Source: Oxalobacteraceae bacterium AB_14 (GTDB taxonomy: Bacteria > Pseudomonadota > Gammaproteobacteria > Burkholderiales > Burkholderiaceae_D). From it: a DNA stretch of 64,000 bases. Position 1 is the stretch's first letter. Each line of letters opens with the position of its first letter. The translations under genes were made by a program, and so were the position numbers. The stretch is taken from assembly GCA_000381565.1 (NCBI GenBank), contig KB906724.1:654350-718349 (forward strand), read 5' to 3'. This document shows positions 27,592 to 38,263 of the stretch, one piece after another. The notes below the pieces were generated by a model. The model did not search any database. It was not told the DNA's origin and saw only the letters and a program-made list of their open reading frames with translations.

Positions 27592-27647
27592 ATGTCACCA
27601 AGCCGTCACATTCCCGTCATCGCCGCGTCACATGCAGTTCCTACAAT
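27592..27647 (+). promoter_or_regulatory. Four-repeat Pho box and -10
   Basis: GTCA(C/T) recurs at exactly 11-base intervals, with GTCA starting at 27594, 27605, 27616 and 27627. Eleven-base repeats with this core are the PhoB-binding pattern. The last repeats occupy the -35 region, and a TACAAT -10 lies at 27642-27647. PhoB control of the receptor and phosphoesterase operon is strongly suggested. Confidence 0.78.
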
Positions 27648-27706
27648 CTTGCGAGTTGAGTTTCCAGTCTCAGTCCACACTAACCAGCAAGAAAGAAGAA
27701 CAAATC

Positions 27707-29956
27707 ATGCAACAGCGCTTCCCTCTGAAACCTTTGTGCCTGGTGGTATTGCAAGCCCTGGCGTGCCAGACCTACGCCTATGCCGCCGACGCGGCCGAGG
27801 CCGCCGCCGACAGCTCGGTGGCCGGCGCCATCGTCGGTCCGGTGCAAACGGTGGAAATCACCGGCCGTGGCCAGTCGCGCCAGGTGCAGAACATCAACAA
27901 GGCCGACCTGGCCGAAGCGCTGCCGGGCACCAACCCGTTGAAAGTCCTGGAAAAACTGCCGGGCGTGAACTTCCAGTCCGCCGATCCGTTCGGCGCCTAC
28001 GAGTGGTCGACCCGCTTCAGCGTGCGCGGCTTCAACCAGAACCAGCTGGGTTTCACGCTGGACGGCGTGCCGCTGGGCGACATGAGCTACGGTAACAACA
28101 ACGGCCTGCACATCAGCCGCGCCATCTCGTCGGAAAACGTTGGCAACGTCACCGTGTCGCAAGGCGCGGGCGCGGTCGGCACCGCCTCCACCAGCAACCT
28201 GGGCGGCACCGTGCAATTCTTCACGCTGGCCCCCAGCGATGTGCGCGGCCTGACCTTCGCGCAAACCTTCGGCAGCGATTCGACCTCGCGCACCTTCGCC
28301 CGCGTCGATACCGGCCTGATCAACAACGCCGTCAAGGCCTACCTCAGCGGCACCCGCCAGCGGACCGACAAGACCAAGGGCGCAGGCGGCCAGGACCAGG
28401 ATCAACTGAACTCGAAGTTCGTGTTCAACTTCGGCGACAACAGCCTGACCGGTTTCCTCAACTATTCCGACCGCCGCGAAGTCGACTACCAGGACATGTC
28501 GCTGGAAATGGTGCGTCGCCTGGGCTACGGCTGGGACAACTACCAGCCCGACTGGCAACGCGCGGTGGACGCCGCCAAGAACAAATTCAGCGGCGCCGTC
28601 AACAGCATGGACGACGCCTACTACTCGGCCGGCGGCCTGCGCAAGGACACCATCGGCGGCCTGACCCTGGCGCTGAATTTCGGCCCATCGGTCGAGCTGA
28701 AGACCACCGTCTACCACCACGACAACGACGGCCAGGGCCACTGGTACACGCCTTACGTGGCGACCGACGCCGCCAACCCGATCTCGCTGCGCACCACCGA
28801 GTACTCGATCGGCCGCGACGGCGTCACCAGCGACCTGACCTGGGAACTGGGCAGCCACACCATCAGCGCCGGCCTGTGGGGCGAGCGCAGCAACCACAAC
28901 GTCAGCCGCAACTACTACAAGGTGACCGGCCCGGCCGACACCATGTTCTTCCTGGCCAATCCGTTCCGCACCGACTTCAAGCAGAACTTCGTCACCACCA
29001 CCTCGCAGTACTACGTGGCCGACACCTTCAGCGCCCTGGACGGCAAGCTGAAGTTCAACGCCGGCTTCAAGGCGATGGATGTCGACATCAAGGCCACCAA
29101 CATCATCGGCAGCCGCGCCGCCGGCGACCTCGACGCGGAGAAGAAATTCCTGCCGCAGGCCGGCGTCAACTACGCGCTCAGCAGCGACGACGAAGTGTTC
29201 GCATCGGCGTCGAAAAACATGCGCGCCTTCCAGCCGGGCGTCAGCGGCCCGTTCTCGCAGACCCAGGCCGCCTACAACGCCGGCATCGCCAAGCTCAAGC
29301 CCGAGACCTCGGTCAACATCGACCTCGGCTACCGCTTCAAGCGCGCCGACATCCAGGGCTCGGTGGCGGTCTACAACGCCCGCTTCGACGACCGCCAGCT
29401 GAGCGTGGCCACCTGCGCCGGCATCGTCGGCTGCCCGTCGACCTACGTCAACGTCGGCAAGGTCGACACCAAGGGCCTGGAAGCGATCGCCGTGTGGAAG
29501 TTCAACCGCGCGATCAGCTGGTTCAACTCGTACACCTTCAACGATTCCAAGTACAAGTCGAACTACCAGGACGGCGCCAACCTGGTGGCCGTCAGCGGCA
29601 TGCAGGTGGTCGACGCGCCGCGTTCGCTGTTCAACACCGAAGTCTCGTATGAGAGCGGCACCTGGTTCGCCCGCGCCGGCGGCAAGTACACCGGCAAGCG
29701 CTACTACACCTACCTGAACGACGGCGGCGTGCCATCGTTCTGGCTGGCCAACCTGTCGGCCGGCTACAAGATGAAGTCGCTGGGCATGCTGAAGGACCTG
29801 TCGCTGCAGGTGAACGTCACCAACCTGTTCGACAAGCAATACATCAGCTCGATCGGCACCAACGGCTTCCAGGCCAGCGATGTCAAAGGCACCGCGCAGA
29901 CCTTGCTGGCCGGCGCGCCGCGCCAGGTGTTCATCACGCTGAACGGCAAGCTGTAA
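27707..29956 (+). CDS. TonB-dependent outer membrane receptor
   Basis: A 749-residue TonB-dependent receptor. A signal peptide of about 25 residues ends in TYAYA. The plug domain carries NPLKVLEKLPGVNFQSADPF and SVRGFNQNQLGFTLDGVPLG. The rest is a 22-strand barrel ending in a strand that closes with QVFITLNGKL. It imports a large substrate across the outer membrane using TonB. The next gene begins at the base after the TAA, so both are one operon. The Pho box upstream and the phosphoesterase partner point to uptake of a phosphorus compound or of its product. The start at 27707 was chosen for the signal peptide. Confidence 0.95.
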   Translation: MQQRFPLKPLCLVVLQALACQTYAYAADAAEAAADSSVAGAIVGPVQTVEITGRGQSRQVQNINKADLAEALPGTNPLKVLEKLPGVNFQSADPFGAYEWSTRFSVRGFNQNQLGFTLDGVPLGDMSYGNNNGLHISRAISSENVGNVTVSQGAGAVGTASTSNLGGTVQFFTLAPSDVRGLTFAQTFGSDSTSRTFARVDTGLINNAVKAYLSGTRQRTDKTKGAGGQDQDQLNSKFVFNFGDNSLTGFLNYSDRREVDYQDMSLEMVRRLGYGWDNYQPDWQRAVDAAKNKFSGAVNSMDDAYYSAGGLRKDTIGGLTLALNFGPSVELKTTVYHHDNDGQGHWYTPYVATDAANPISLRTTEYSIGRDGVTSDLTWELGSHTISAGLWGERSNHNVSRNYYKVTGPADTMFFLANPFRTDFKQNFVTTTSQYYVADTFSALDGKLKFNAGFKAMDVDIKATNIIGSRAAGDLDAEKKFLPQAGVNYALSSDDEVFASASKNMRAFQPGVSGPFSQTQAAYNAGIAKLKPETSVNIDLGYRFKRADIQGSVAVYNARFDDRQLSVATCAGIVGCPSTYVNVGKVDTKGLEAIAVWKFNRAISWFNSYTFNDSKYKSNYQDGANLVAVSGMQVVDAPRSLFNTEVSYESGTWFARAGGKYTGKRYYTYLNDGGVPSFWLANLSAGYKMKSLGMLKDLSLQVNVTNLFDKQYISSIGTNGFQASDVKGTAQTLLAGAPRQVFITLNGKL

Positions 29957-31675
29957 ATGGCCCGTCCCCTGCTGGCGCTGGTCTGCGGTGCGTTGATGTT
30001 GTCGGCCGCCGCAGCGGCCAGCGGGGCGGCCACCACGCCGATCCAGCACGTGATCGTGCTGGTCGGCGAGAACCGCACTTTCGACAATCTGTACGGCGTC
30101 TACCAGCCGCGCAAAGGCCAGACGGTGGCCAACCTGTTGTCGAAGAAAATCGTCAACAAGGATGGCACGCCGGGGCCGCGCTTCGCGGACGCGGCGCAGA
30201 AGCTGGGCCTGTCGACCGGCGCCTACACGCCGACGCCGGAGTTCAACGGCGTCTACGGCAGCTTGCCCCAGCCCTGGGCCTGGGGCGCTTTCGGCCAGCG
30301 CCAGGATGTGGCGGACGCGCGCTTCCCGTCCAAGCTGCCCAACGGCCCGTTCCAGATCACCCACCACGTCGGCTACGGCGCCCACACCGGCGATCCGACC
30401 CACCGCTTCTTCCAGATGTGGCAGCAGGTCGACGGCGGCAAGAACGACCTGTTCGTCTGGGTGGCCGACCAGACCGGTCCCGGCCCCAGCAATCCCACCG
30501 CGGTGGCGTTGGCGCCCGGCAGGACCGGGCAGGGCGCGGTCGCCATGGGCTTCTACAATATGGCGCGCGGCGACGCGCCGCTGTTCAAGCGCCTGGCCGA
30601 CCAGTACGCCATCGCCGACAACTACCACCAACCCGTCATGGGCGGCACCACTGTCAACTATTTCGCGCTGGCCACGGCCGATGTCGGCTACTACACGGAA
30701 GACGGCCAGGCCGCCGTGCCGCCGGCCAAGCAGATCGAAAACCCGGACGCCCAGCCCGGCACCAACAACTGGTACACCGAGGACGGCTATCGCGGCGGCA
30801 CCTACGTCAACTGCGCCGATCCGGCCCAGCCCGGCGTGGCGGGCATCCGCGCGCTATTGGCGCAACTGCCGTACCCGGCCTTCAACGACGGCAACTGCGC
30901 GCCCGGCCACTACTACATGGTCAACAACCTCGATCCCGCGTACGGCCCGCTGGGCGAGCCGCTGCCGCTGGGAGCGGACAAATTCCTGCTGCCGCCGCAG
31001 CCGATGCCGCACATCGGCGATGCGCTGACGGCCGGCGGCGTGTCGTGGAAGTGGTATAGCGGCGGCCGCAACGACGGCAAGAAAGTCGACAAGGAATACT
31101 GCGGCATGTGCGACACGCCGACCTTCTTCAGCTCGACGATGAACGGCCCGGACAAGGACAAGCTGGCCGACCTGATGCAGTTCTACGTCGACGTCAAGGA
31201 CGCCGCGACGTTCCCGTCGGTGGCCGTGATCGCTCCCTACGACAGCATCTCCGGCCATCCCGGCTACGCGATGGAAACCAGCTTCGACGCGCTGGTGGCC
31301 GGCGTGCTCGAGCGCGTGCAGGCCAATCCGGCGCTGTGGCGGAACACCGTGGTCCTGGTCACCTTCGACGAGGGCGGCGGCTACTACGATTCGGGCTACG
31401 TGCAGGCGATCGATTTCTTCGGCGACGGCACCCGCATACCGCTGCTGGCGATTTCGCCGTGGGCCAGAAAGGGCGTGGTCGACCACACCTATTACGACCA
31501 CGCGTCGATCGCCAAGTTCATCGAGCGCAACTGGTCGCTGCCGCCGCTGTCGGCGCGCAGCCGCGACAACCTGCCCAATCCGGTTCACGACAAAGCCAGT
31601 CCCTATGTGCCGCGCAACCGTCCGGCCATCGGCGACCTGATGAACCTGTTCGACTTTGGCGCGCCACGCAAATAG
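29957..31675 (+). CDS. Secreted phosphoesterase (PF04185, acid phosphatase/phospholipase C type)
   Basis: A 572-residue protein with a signal peptide (about residues 1-25). HVIVLVGENRTFDNLYGVY at the start, TFDEGGGYYDSGY near residue 475 and the YDHASIAKFIERNW block near the end are the metal-binding motifs of the phosphoesterase family that includes acid phosphatases and phospholipase C. It hydrolyses phosphate esters outside the cytoplasm. ATG directly abuts the receptor stop codon (29954-29956), so translation is coupled. With the Pho box it forms a phosphate-scavenging unit. The exact substrate, nucleotide, sugar-phosphate or lipid, is not visible. Confidence 0.9.
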   Translation: MARPLLALVCGALMLSAAAAASGAATTPIQHVIVLVGENRTFDNLYGVYQPRKGQTVANLLSKKIVNKDGTPGPRFADAAQKLGLSTGAYTPTPEFNGVYGSLPQPWAWGAFGQRQDVADARFPSKLPNGPFQITHHVGYGAHTGDPTHRFFQMWQQVDGGKNDLFVWVADQTGPGPSNPTAVALAPGRTGQGAVAMGFYNMARGDAPLFKRLADQYAIADNYHQPVMGGTTVNYFALATADVGYYTEDGQAAVPPAKQIENPDAQPGTNNWYTEDGYRGGTYVNCADPAQPGVAGIRALLAQLPYPAFNDGNCAPGHYYMVNNLDPAYGPLGEPLPLGADKFLLPPQPMPHIGDALTAGGVSWKWYSGGRNDGKKVDKEYCGMCDTPTFFSSTMNGPDKDKLADLMQFYVDVKDAATFPSVAVIAPYDSISGHPGYAMETSFDALVAGVLERVQANPALWRNTVVLVTFDEGGGYYDSGYVQAIDFFGDGTRIPLLAISPWARKGVVDHTYYDHASIAKFIERNWSLPPLSARSRDNLPNPVHDKASPYVPRNRPAIGDLMNLFDFGAPRK

Positions 31676-31686
31676 TCTCTGGCGCT

Positions 31687-31699
31687 GCGCGGGAATGAC
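31687..31699. repeat. Half-unit REP remnant
   Basis: GCGCGGGAATGAC matches the right arm of the REP units at 5806-5884 and 8045-8122. No partner arm is present, so it is a degraded copy between the convergent phosphoesterase and OXLD1-like genes. Confidence 0.45.
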
Positions 31700-31704
31700 T
31701 GCGG

Positions 31705-31893
31705 CTAGCGGTCGGGATGGCGCTCGCGCCACGCCTTGAGCGCGGCGCGGTAGCGCTCCAGTTCATCCTGGTACATGTCTTCCACGCAGAAACTGCAGCC
31801 GCTGTGGCAGCAGTCGCCCGGTTCTGGCGCCGGCGGCGGCAGCGGCATCGGATCGTCGTCCGCCGCCCCGGTCTTATCTTGTTTCGCGTCCAT
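31705..31893 (-). CDS. Oxidoreductase-like (OXLD1/PF09791) small Cys-rich protein
   Basis: A 62-residue protein with a proline-rich middle (PMPLPPPAPEPGDCC) and the family motif CCHSGCSFCVEDMYQDELERY. Four cysteines in CC-x2-GC-x2-C form the hallmark of the oxidoreductase-like domain, whose biochemical role is not established. Translation starts 8 bases after the stop of the propeller-GGDEF gene, so it is the second gene of that operon. The start is supported by GGGAAAGGG. It is too short to stand out from the long antisense frames of this region. Confidence 0.8.
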   Translation of the reverse strand: MDAKQDKTGAADDDPMPLPPPAPEPGDCCHSGCSFCVEDMYQDELERYRAALKAWRERHPDR

Positions 31894-31901
31894 CCCTTTC
31901 C

Positions 31902-34900
31902 CTACATCGGCGGCATGGCCAGCAGCGCCATGTTGCGGCCTTTTTCCTTGGCCCGGTACAGCGCGCGGTCGGCCATCTGCACCAGCAGCTCCGGCGAGCT
32001 GTCCTCGGTCGGCACCATCACCGCCACGCCGATGCTGATGGTCAGGATGCCGAACGGCGACTGCTCGTGCGGCAGCTGGCGCCGCGCCAGCTCGGCGCAG
32101 ATTTCCTCGGCCACGCCGAAGGCGTCGGCCGCGTCGGTGGCGGCCGCCAGCAGCGCGAACTCCTCGCCGCCGTAGCGCGCCACCAGGTCGGTGGTGCGGC
32201 GGCCGTGCGAGGTGATCAGCTCGGCCACGGTGCGCAAGGTCGAATCGCCGGCCAGGTGGCCGTAATGATCGTTGTACTTCTTGAAGTAGTCGACGTCCAG
32301 CATCGACAGCGCCAGCGTCTGGCCGGTGCGCGCGGCGCGCCGCCATTCCGCCTCCAGCGCCAGGTCGAAGCCGCGCCGGTTGCCGACGCCGGTCAGGCCG
32401 TCGGTGGTGCTGAGCGCGGCGAGCTTGCGGTTCGATTCCTCCAGCTCGCCGGTGCGCGCGGCCACCAGCTGCTTCAGTTCGGCCTGGTGGCGGGTCAGGC
32501 GCTGGATGCGGATCTTGTAGGCCAGCAGCAGCGAGCCGGCGATCAGCGCGGCGCCGCCGGCGCGGAACCACCAGCGCTGCCAGAACGGCGGGGTGATGGT
32601 GATGTCGAGCGTGGCCGGCACCGGATTCCACACGCCCAGGTGGTTGGCGGCCTTGACCCGGAACACATAGTGGCCGGGGTTCAGATTGGTGTAGCTGGCG
32701 CTGCGGTGGGCGGCGTCGGTCTCGACCCAATCGCGGTCGAAGCCCTGCAACTGGTAGGCGTAGCGGTTCTCGCTCGGCTCGGTGTAGTGCAGCGCCGCGA
32801 ACTCCAGCGAAAACACCGAGGCCTGCGACGACAGGGTCAGCGCGGTGGGCGAGGTCACCGGCCCTTCGGCCTTGACGTTCTCGCTCGGCTTGCCGTCCTG
32901 CAGCGAGTGGTTGAAGACGGTGATGTCGGTGATCGCCACCTGCGGCGGTACCGAGCTGGTGCGTACCGCCGACGGCGTCACCGCCGTCATGCCGTGCACG
33001 CCGCCGAAGTACAGCACGCCGTTCTCGCCCATCGAGGAAGAGTTGACGGTGTAGCCCTCGGTCAGCCCGTCGGACGCGCTGAAGTGGCTGACCTCGCCGG
33101 TGGCCGGGTCCAGCCGGTACAGGCCGGCGATGGTGCTGCACCAGATCTTGCCGTCGCGGTCGTGCTCGATCGACAGGATCTTGGGCGCGCGCATCGCCGC
33201 CGCGTACGACTTGAAGCTGACCTGGCCGTCCGCCGCCAGCAGCACCAGGTCCAGGCCCTTGCTGGTGCCGACCCAGATGCGGCCCTGCGCGTCCTCGTGC
33301 AGGCTGGCGATGTTGTCGTCGCTCAGGCTGTCGCGCGCGTTGCCGGCGTGGCGGTAGTGGCGGAACTTGCCGCTGGCCGGGTCGAGCAGGTCGAGCCCGC
33401 CGCCATTCCATTCCGAGCCGGCCCACACCCGGCCGGCGCGGTCTTCCAGCACCGCCGAGGTGCCGTTGACGCTGCGCGTGTCCGGGTCTTGCGGATCGTT
33501 GTAGTAGATCTTGCGGGCGTCGCTCTTGCTGTCGTAGCGGATCAGGCTGTTGCCGGTGGCCAGCCACAGCACGCCGCCGGCGCCGGGCGCGATGGCGTTG
33601 ATGTAGTCGCTGGCGGTGTTGCCGAAGTGGATGACCTGGAAGGGGCTGTCCGGCGTGTCCAGCCGGTTCAGGCCGTTGGAGGTGCCCAGCCACAGCGGGC
33701 CCTTGCCGGCCGGGTCCTGGTACATGCTGTAGACGATCGAGTGGCTCAGCATGCCCGGCTGCTTGTCGTCGGCGTGGTAGCTCTTGACGACGGTGCTGGT
33801 GGCCGGATCGTACAAGCTCATGCCGACGTTGCCGCCCAGCCAGATGCGCCCGCCCGGCGCGCGGGCCAGGCTCAGCAGCGCGTTGCTGGCCGGCGCCGAA
33901 CGGCTGTCGATGCGGAACGGCACGTGGCGGGTGAAGCCCTCGCTCGACAGGTTGGCCAGGCTGATGCCGTCGGTGAAGGAGGCGATCCACAGCATGCCGC
34001 CGCGGTCCTGCATCACCGCGCGCAGATTGTCGCCGGGCAGGCTGTAGGGATCGTCGGCCGCGTGCACGAACTGGTCGAACTCGCCGCGGGCCTCGTTCCA
34101 GCGCAGCAGGCCGGCCGACAAGGTGGTGCACCACAAGCTGCCCTTGTTGTCGAGGTTGAAGTTGGTGATGCGGCTGTAGGGCGAGGCGATGGCCTGGCGG
34201 GTGGCCCAGCCGCGCTTGCCGTCCCAGCGGATCACGCCCGACTCGGTGCCTATCCACAGCATGCCGTTGCGGTCGAACTGCAGCGCGCGCACGATGTTGA
34301 CGCGGGCGTCCGGCTTGGGCGCCGGATCGACCTGGTGGTGCAGGAAGGTGCTGGCGCCGGGCGCCAGGTAGTCCAGCCCGCCGGGCCAGGTGCCGATCCA
34401 GACGCCGCCGCGGGCGTCCAGCGCCAGCGCGTTCAGGTCGTTGCTGGCCAGGCTGGCGGGATCGGCGTCGTCGTGGGCGTAGACGGTGAACTTGCCGCTG
34501 TTCGGATCGAAATGCTGCAGGCCGCCCCAGCTGCCCACCCACATGCCGTTCTTGCCGTCGGAAATGATGTTCTTGATGATGCGGTGGTTCTTGGGCGCCT
34601 TGCCGGGCGGCGCGAACACGGTGAAGTCGTTGCTTTCCGGGTTGAAGCGCGCCAGGCCGTTCTGGGTGCCGGCCCAGATGCGGCCCTGCTGGTCTTCGTA
34701 GATGGCCGAGACGCGGTCGTGCGGCAGGCTGCGCGGGTCGTTGGGATTGTTGATGTACTTGACCGCCTGGTAGCCGTTGTAGCGGTACAGGCCGTTGGTG
34801 TGGGTGCCGACCCAGATATAGCCCTTGCGGTCCTGCAGCAGCGACAGCATCGACGGCTCGTCGCCGCCCAGCGGGCCCAGTTTCTTGAAGCGCAGCGAGG

Positions 34901-35006
34901 GCGCGGGCGCGGCCAGCGCGTCGGCGGCGGGCAGCCAGGTCAGCAGGGAGGTCAGCAACAACAGCAGTGACAGCAGGAGGGAAGGGCAGCGGCGCAGCAC
35001 GTGCAT
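31902..35006 (-). CDS. Periplasmic propeller sensor diguanylate cyclase
   Basis: A 1034-residue protein. The signal peptide or first helix is at residues 1-33. Two seven-bladed Reg_prop propellers follow at about 40-700 (repeated D-G-x2-GR-I-W-x-GT units such as RKGYIWVGTHTNGLYRY). A Y_Y_Y (three-Tyr) domain is at about 720-820, and a membrane helix (AGGAALIAGSLLLAYKI) at about 826-845. A C-terminal GGDEF domain has RYGGEEF with an RTTD inhibitory site upstream. The layout is that of a hybrid sensor with the kinase replaced by a diguanylate cyclase. The ligand, often a polysaccharide in relatives, is unknown. It is the first gene of an operon with the OXLD1-like gene. Confidence 0.93.
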   Translation of the reverse strand: MHVLRRCPSLLLSLLLLLTSLLTWLPAADALAAPAPSLRFKKLGPLGGDEPSMLSLLQDRKGYIWVGTHTNGLYRYNGYQAVKYINNPNDPRSLPHDRVSAIYEDQQGRIWAGTQNGLARFNPESNDFTVFAPPGKAPKNHRIIKNIISDGKNGMWVGSWGGLQHFDPNSGKFTVYAHDDADPASLASNDLNALALDARGGVWIGTWPGGLDYLAPGASTFLHHQVDPAPKPDARVNIVRALQFDRNGMLWIGTESGVIRWDGKRGWATRQAIASPYSRITNFNLDNKGSLWCTTLSAGLLRWNEARGEFDQFVHAADDPYSLPGDNLRAVMQDRGGMLWIASFTDGISLANLSSEGFTRHVPFRIDSRSAPASNALLSLARAPGGRIWLGGNVGMSLYDPATSTVVKSYHADDKQPGMLSHSIVYSMYQDPAGKGPLWLGTSNGLNRLDTPDSPFQVIHFGNTASDYINAIAPGAGGVLWLATGNSLIRYDSKSDARKIYYNDPQDPDTRSVNGTSAVLEDRAGRVWAGSEWNGGGLDLLDPASGKFRHYRHAGNARDSLSDDNIASLHEDAQGRIWVGTSKGLDLVLLAADGQVSFKSYAAAMRAPKILSIEHDRDGKIWCSTIAGLYRLDPATGEVSHFSASDGLTEGYTVNSSSMGENGVLYFGGVHGMTAVTPSAVRTSSVPPQVAITDITVFNHSLQDGKPSENVKAEGPVTSPTALTLSSQASVFSLEFAALHYTEPSENRYAYQLQGFDRDWVETDAAHRSASYTNLNPGHYVFRVKAANHLGVWNPVPATLDITITPPFWQRWWFRAGGAALIAGSLLLAYKIRIQRLTRHQAELKQLVAARTGELEESNRKLAALSTTDGLTGVGNRRGFDLALEAEWRRAARTGQTLALSMLDVDYFKKYNDHYGHLAGDSTLRTVAELITSHGRRTTDLVARYGGEEFALLAAATDAADAFGVAEEICAELARRQLPHEQSPFGILTISIGVAVMVPTEDSSPELLVQMADRALYRAKEKGRNMALLAMPPM

Positions 35007-35080
35007 GTAGAGGATATCCGGTGGCGTAACGGGTTGCGCGTGCGGGGCAGCGCTCGATTTAATCAGCTAATCTGGTCGGA

Positions 35081-35166
35081 TTGACTATTATACATACCAT
35101 TGATGCAATGGTTTTAATATAAAAGCCGGCGGTTTTTAGCGCAGTTGCCGGAATTTAGGGTATAGT
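35081..35166. promoter_or_regulatory. Divergent promoter region of propeller-GGDEF and helicase genes
   Basis: On the minus strand a perfect TATAAT lies at 35092-35087. On the plus strand TTGACT (35081-35086) with TGCAAT at 35104-35109, and a further TATAGT at 35161-35166, are candidate helicase promoters. The helicase leader of 150-200 bases would be long, as is common for cold-shock type RNA helicases. Confidence 0.4.
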
Positions 35167-35315
35167 TTACGGCGCTCATTGTATCCTGCTCACCGCGTGT
35201 CCGCCCGCCGGCCCCACCGCACTCCTCCAAGTCGTACCTCCGCCGGGCCGGCAGCACAGATATGCCGTTAATTGAAGAAAGCTTGGCTGTCCGCCGCAGG
35301 GCCGCCGCACACATT

Positions 35316-36908
<1,593 letters not shown>

Positions 36909-36942
36909 GAGAGGCAGTTAGCAAAAAATCGGCCGAGACCGC

Positions 36943-36974
36943 ATGCCGCTCAGTTAAGACTGAACGGCATTTTT
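36943..36974 (+). terminator. Intrinsic terminator after the helicase gene
   Basis: ATGCCG followed by CTCAGT pairs with ACTGAA and CGGCAT (12-base stem, one mismatch) around TAAG, then T5. It lies 35 bases after the helicase stop. The remaining 140 bases to 37114 hold nothing I can support. Confidence 0.88.
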
Positions 36975-37114
36975 CCTTGCGCTAATGTGTTGCTGCGGCA
37001 ACCATCTGCGCGCCAGCGGCGACGCCTACGGGGCCGAGCAGTATGCCGGCGAGTCAGCCCGCGGCATGAACAGCTCACACTAGTCGATGCCGGCGGTGCC
37101 GGCGAGTGGTGTGG

Positions 37115-38263
37115 TCAGGCGCGGCGCACCTGGCGCGCCGGCGCCGGCGCCGGCTCGGCCGCCGGCAGCCGCAGCAGGCGCATCAGTGCGCGCCGCACCG
37201 CATTTGACAGTCCCTGCTCCAGATAGTGGTGCGACAGCGCCGCCACCGGCAACGCCACCGCAGTCGAGATGAACATGAAACCCCAACTGTGGGCGAACTG
37301 GCGCATATCGTGGTTCTCCAACCAGCGCGTCAGCAATCCCTGGGTGATGATGTGGGTCAGGTACAGCGAGTAGGAAATTGCGCCCAACCACAGCAGCAGC
37401 GGTGGCACCGGGATCGTCACCGTCTTGCTGGCCAGCGCCATCGCCAGCACCATCAGCATCAGCGGCCAGCCAAAATCGGCGGGGCCGTGCGTGACCTGCA
37501 CGCCGCCGTACAGCGACCACAGCGCGAACGCCACGCCCAGGCCCAGCACCTGCCAGGCCTGCGCCGCGCTGCGCAGGCGGAACCAGGACTGGCGGTACAG
37601 CCAGCCGATCAGCACGCCTGCGACGAATTCCAGCACGAACGGACTGGTGACGATGCTCAGGTAGCCCCAGTCGTAGCCGAGGTCGCGCGTGATGTCCATG
37701 TCGAAGCCGCGCCGGCCCAGCGGCGCCAGGATTACCGTCAGCAGCACCCAGGCACCGAGCACGAACCAGCGCAGCCGTTGGAACAGCATGCTGCCGGCGT
37801 ACACCAGGTAGAAATACATTTCGAATTCCAGCGTCCAGCCCACCAGCAGCGTCAGCGTGAAATATGGCATCACGTGCGGCTGCGCCGGCAGCATGGCCAG
37901 GCTATGCCAGAAGGTGGCGCGGTTGCCGGCGTGGTGGAAGTAGTCGATGCCGCCGCTCAGCAGCAGCGCCGAGGCCAGCGTGGCCACCGCGTACACCGGC
38001 CGCACGCGGGCGAAGCGGCGCACCAGGAAGCGCGCCACGTCGCCTGGGCTGCCGTCGGCGCTGGCGGTCGAGTGGCACATGATGAAACCGCTGATGATGA
38101 AGAACAGGTCGACTCCCAAGGCACCCGGCATGAACAGCTGGTTGGCCAGCGGCCAGCTGTCGCCGCCCAGCAGCGCGTAGCGCGCGTGGGTCAGCACCAC
38201 CAGCACTGCGGCGGCGCCGCGCAGCAGTTGGATCCAGTCCAGGTTTTTTGGGGTGTCGTTCAT
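37115..38263 (-). CDS. Acyltransferase family 3 (OafA/NolL type) membrane protein
   Basis: A 382-residue integral membrane protein with about ten helices. The N-terminal block LDWIQLLRGAAAVLVVLTHA carries the family histidine, followed by GVDLFFIISGFIMCHS. Acyltransferase-3 proteins transfer acetyl or other acyl groups to extracytoplasmic sugars, such as O-antigen or Nod factor. The ATG is inside an ATGA overlap with the preceding gene (38260-40185), so translation is coupled. It probably modifies the polysaccharide made by the flanking locus. The acceptor is not known. Confidence 0.92.
   Translation of the reverse strand: MNDTPKNLDWIQLLRGAAAVLVVLTHARYALLGGDSWPLANQLFMPGALGVDLFFIISGFIMCHSTASADGSPGDVARFLVRRFARVRPVYAVATLASALLLSGGIDYFHHAGNRATFWHSLAMLPAQPHVMPYFTLTLLVGWTLEFEMYFYLVYAGSMLFQRLRWFVLGAWVLLTVILAPLGRRGFDMDITRDLGYDWGYLSIVTSPFVLEFVAGVLIGWLYRQSWFRLRSAAQAWQVLGLGVAFALWSLYGGVQVTHGPADFGWPLMLMVLAMALASKTVTIPVPPLLLWLGAISYSLYLTHIITQGLLTRWLENHDMRQFAHSWGFMFISTAVALPVAALSHHYLEQGLSNAVRRALMRLLRLPAAEPAPAPARQVRRA

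Noticed and set aside
27680..30631. 983-codon antisense frame opposite the TonB-dependent receptor and phosphoesterase
   Set aside because: Low-complexity Val/Gly/Arg composition, no signal or motif; a shadow of the strongly biased sense genes.
32067..34970. 967-codon plus-strand frame over the propeller-GGDEF gene
   Set aside because: Repetitive because the sense gene encodes propeller repeats; no recognisable domain and no ribosome site.
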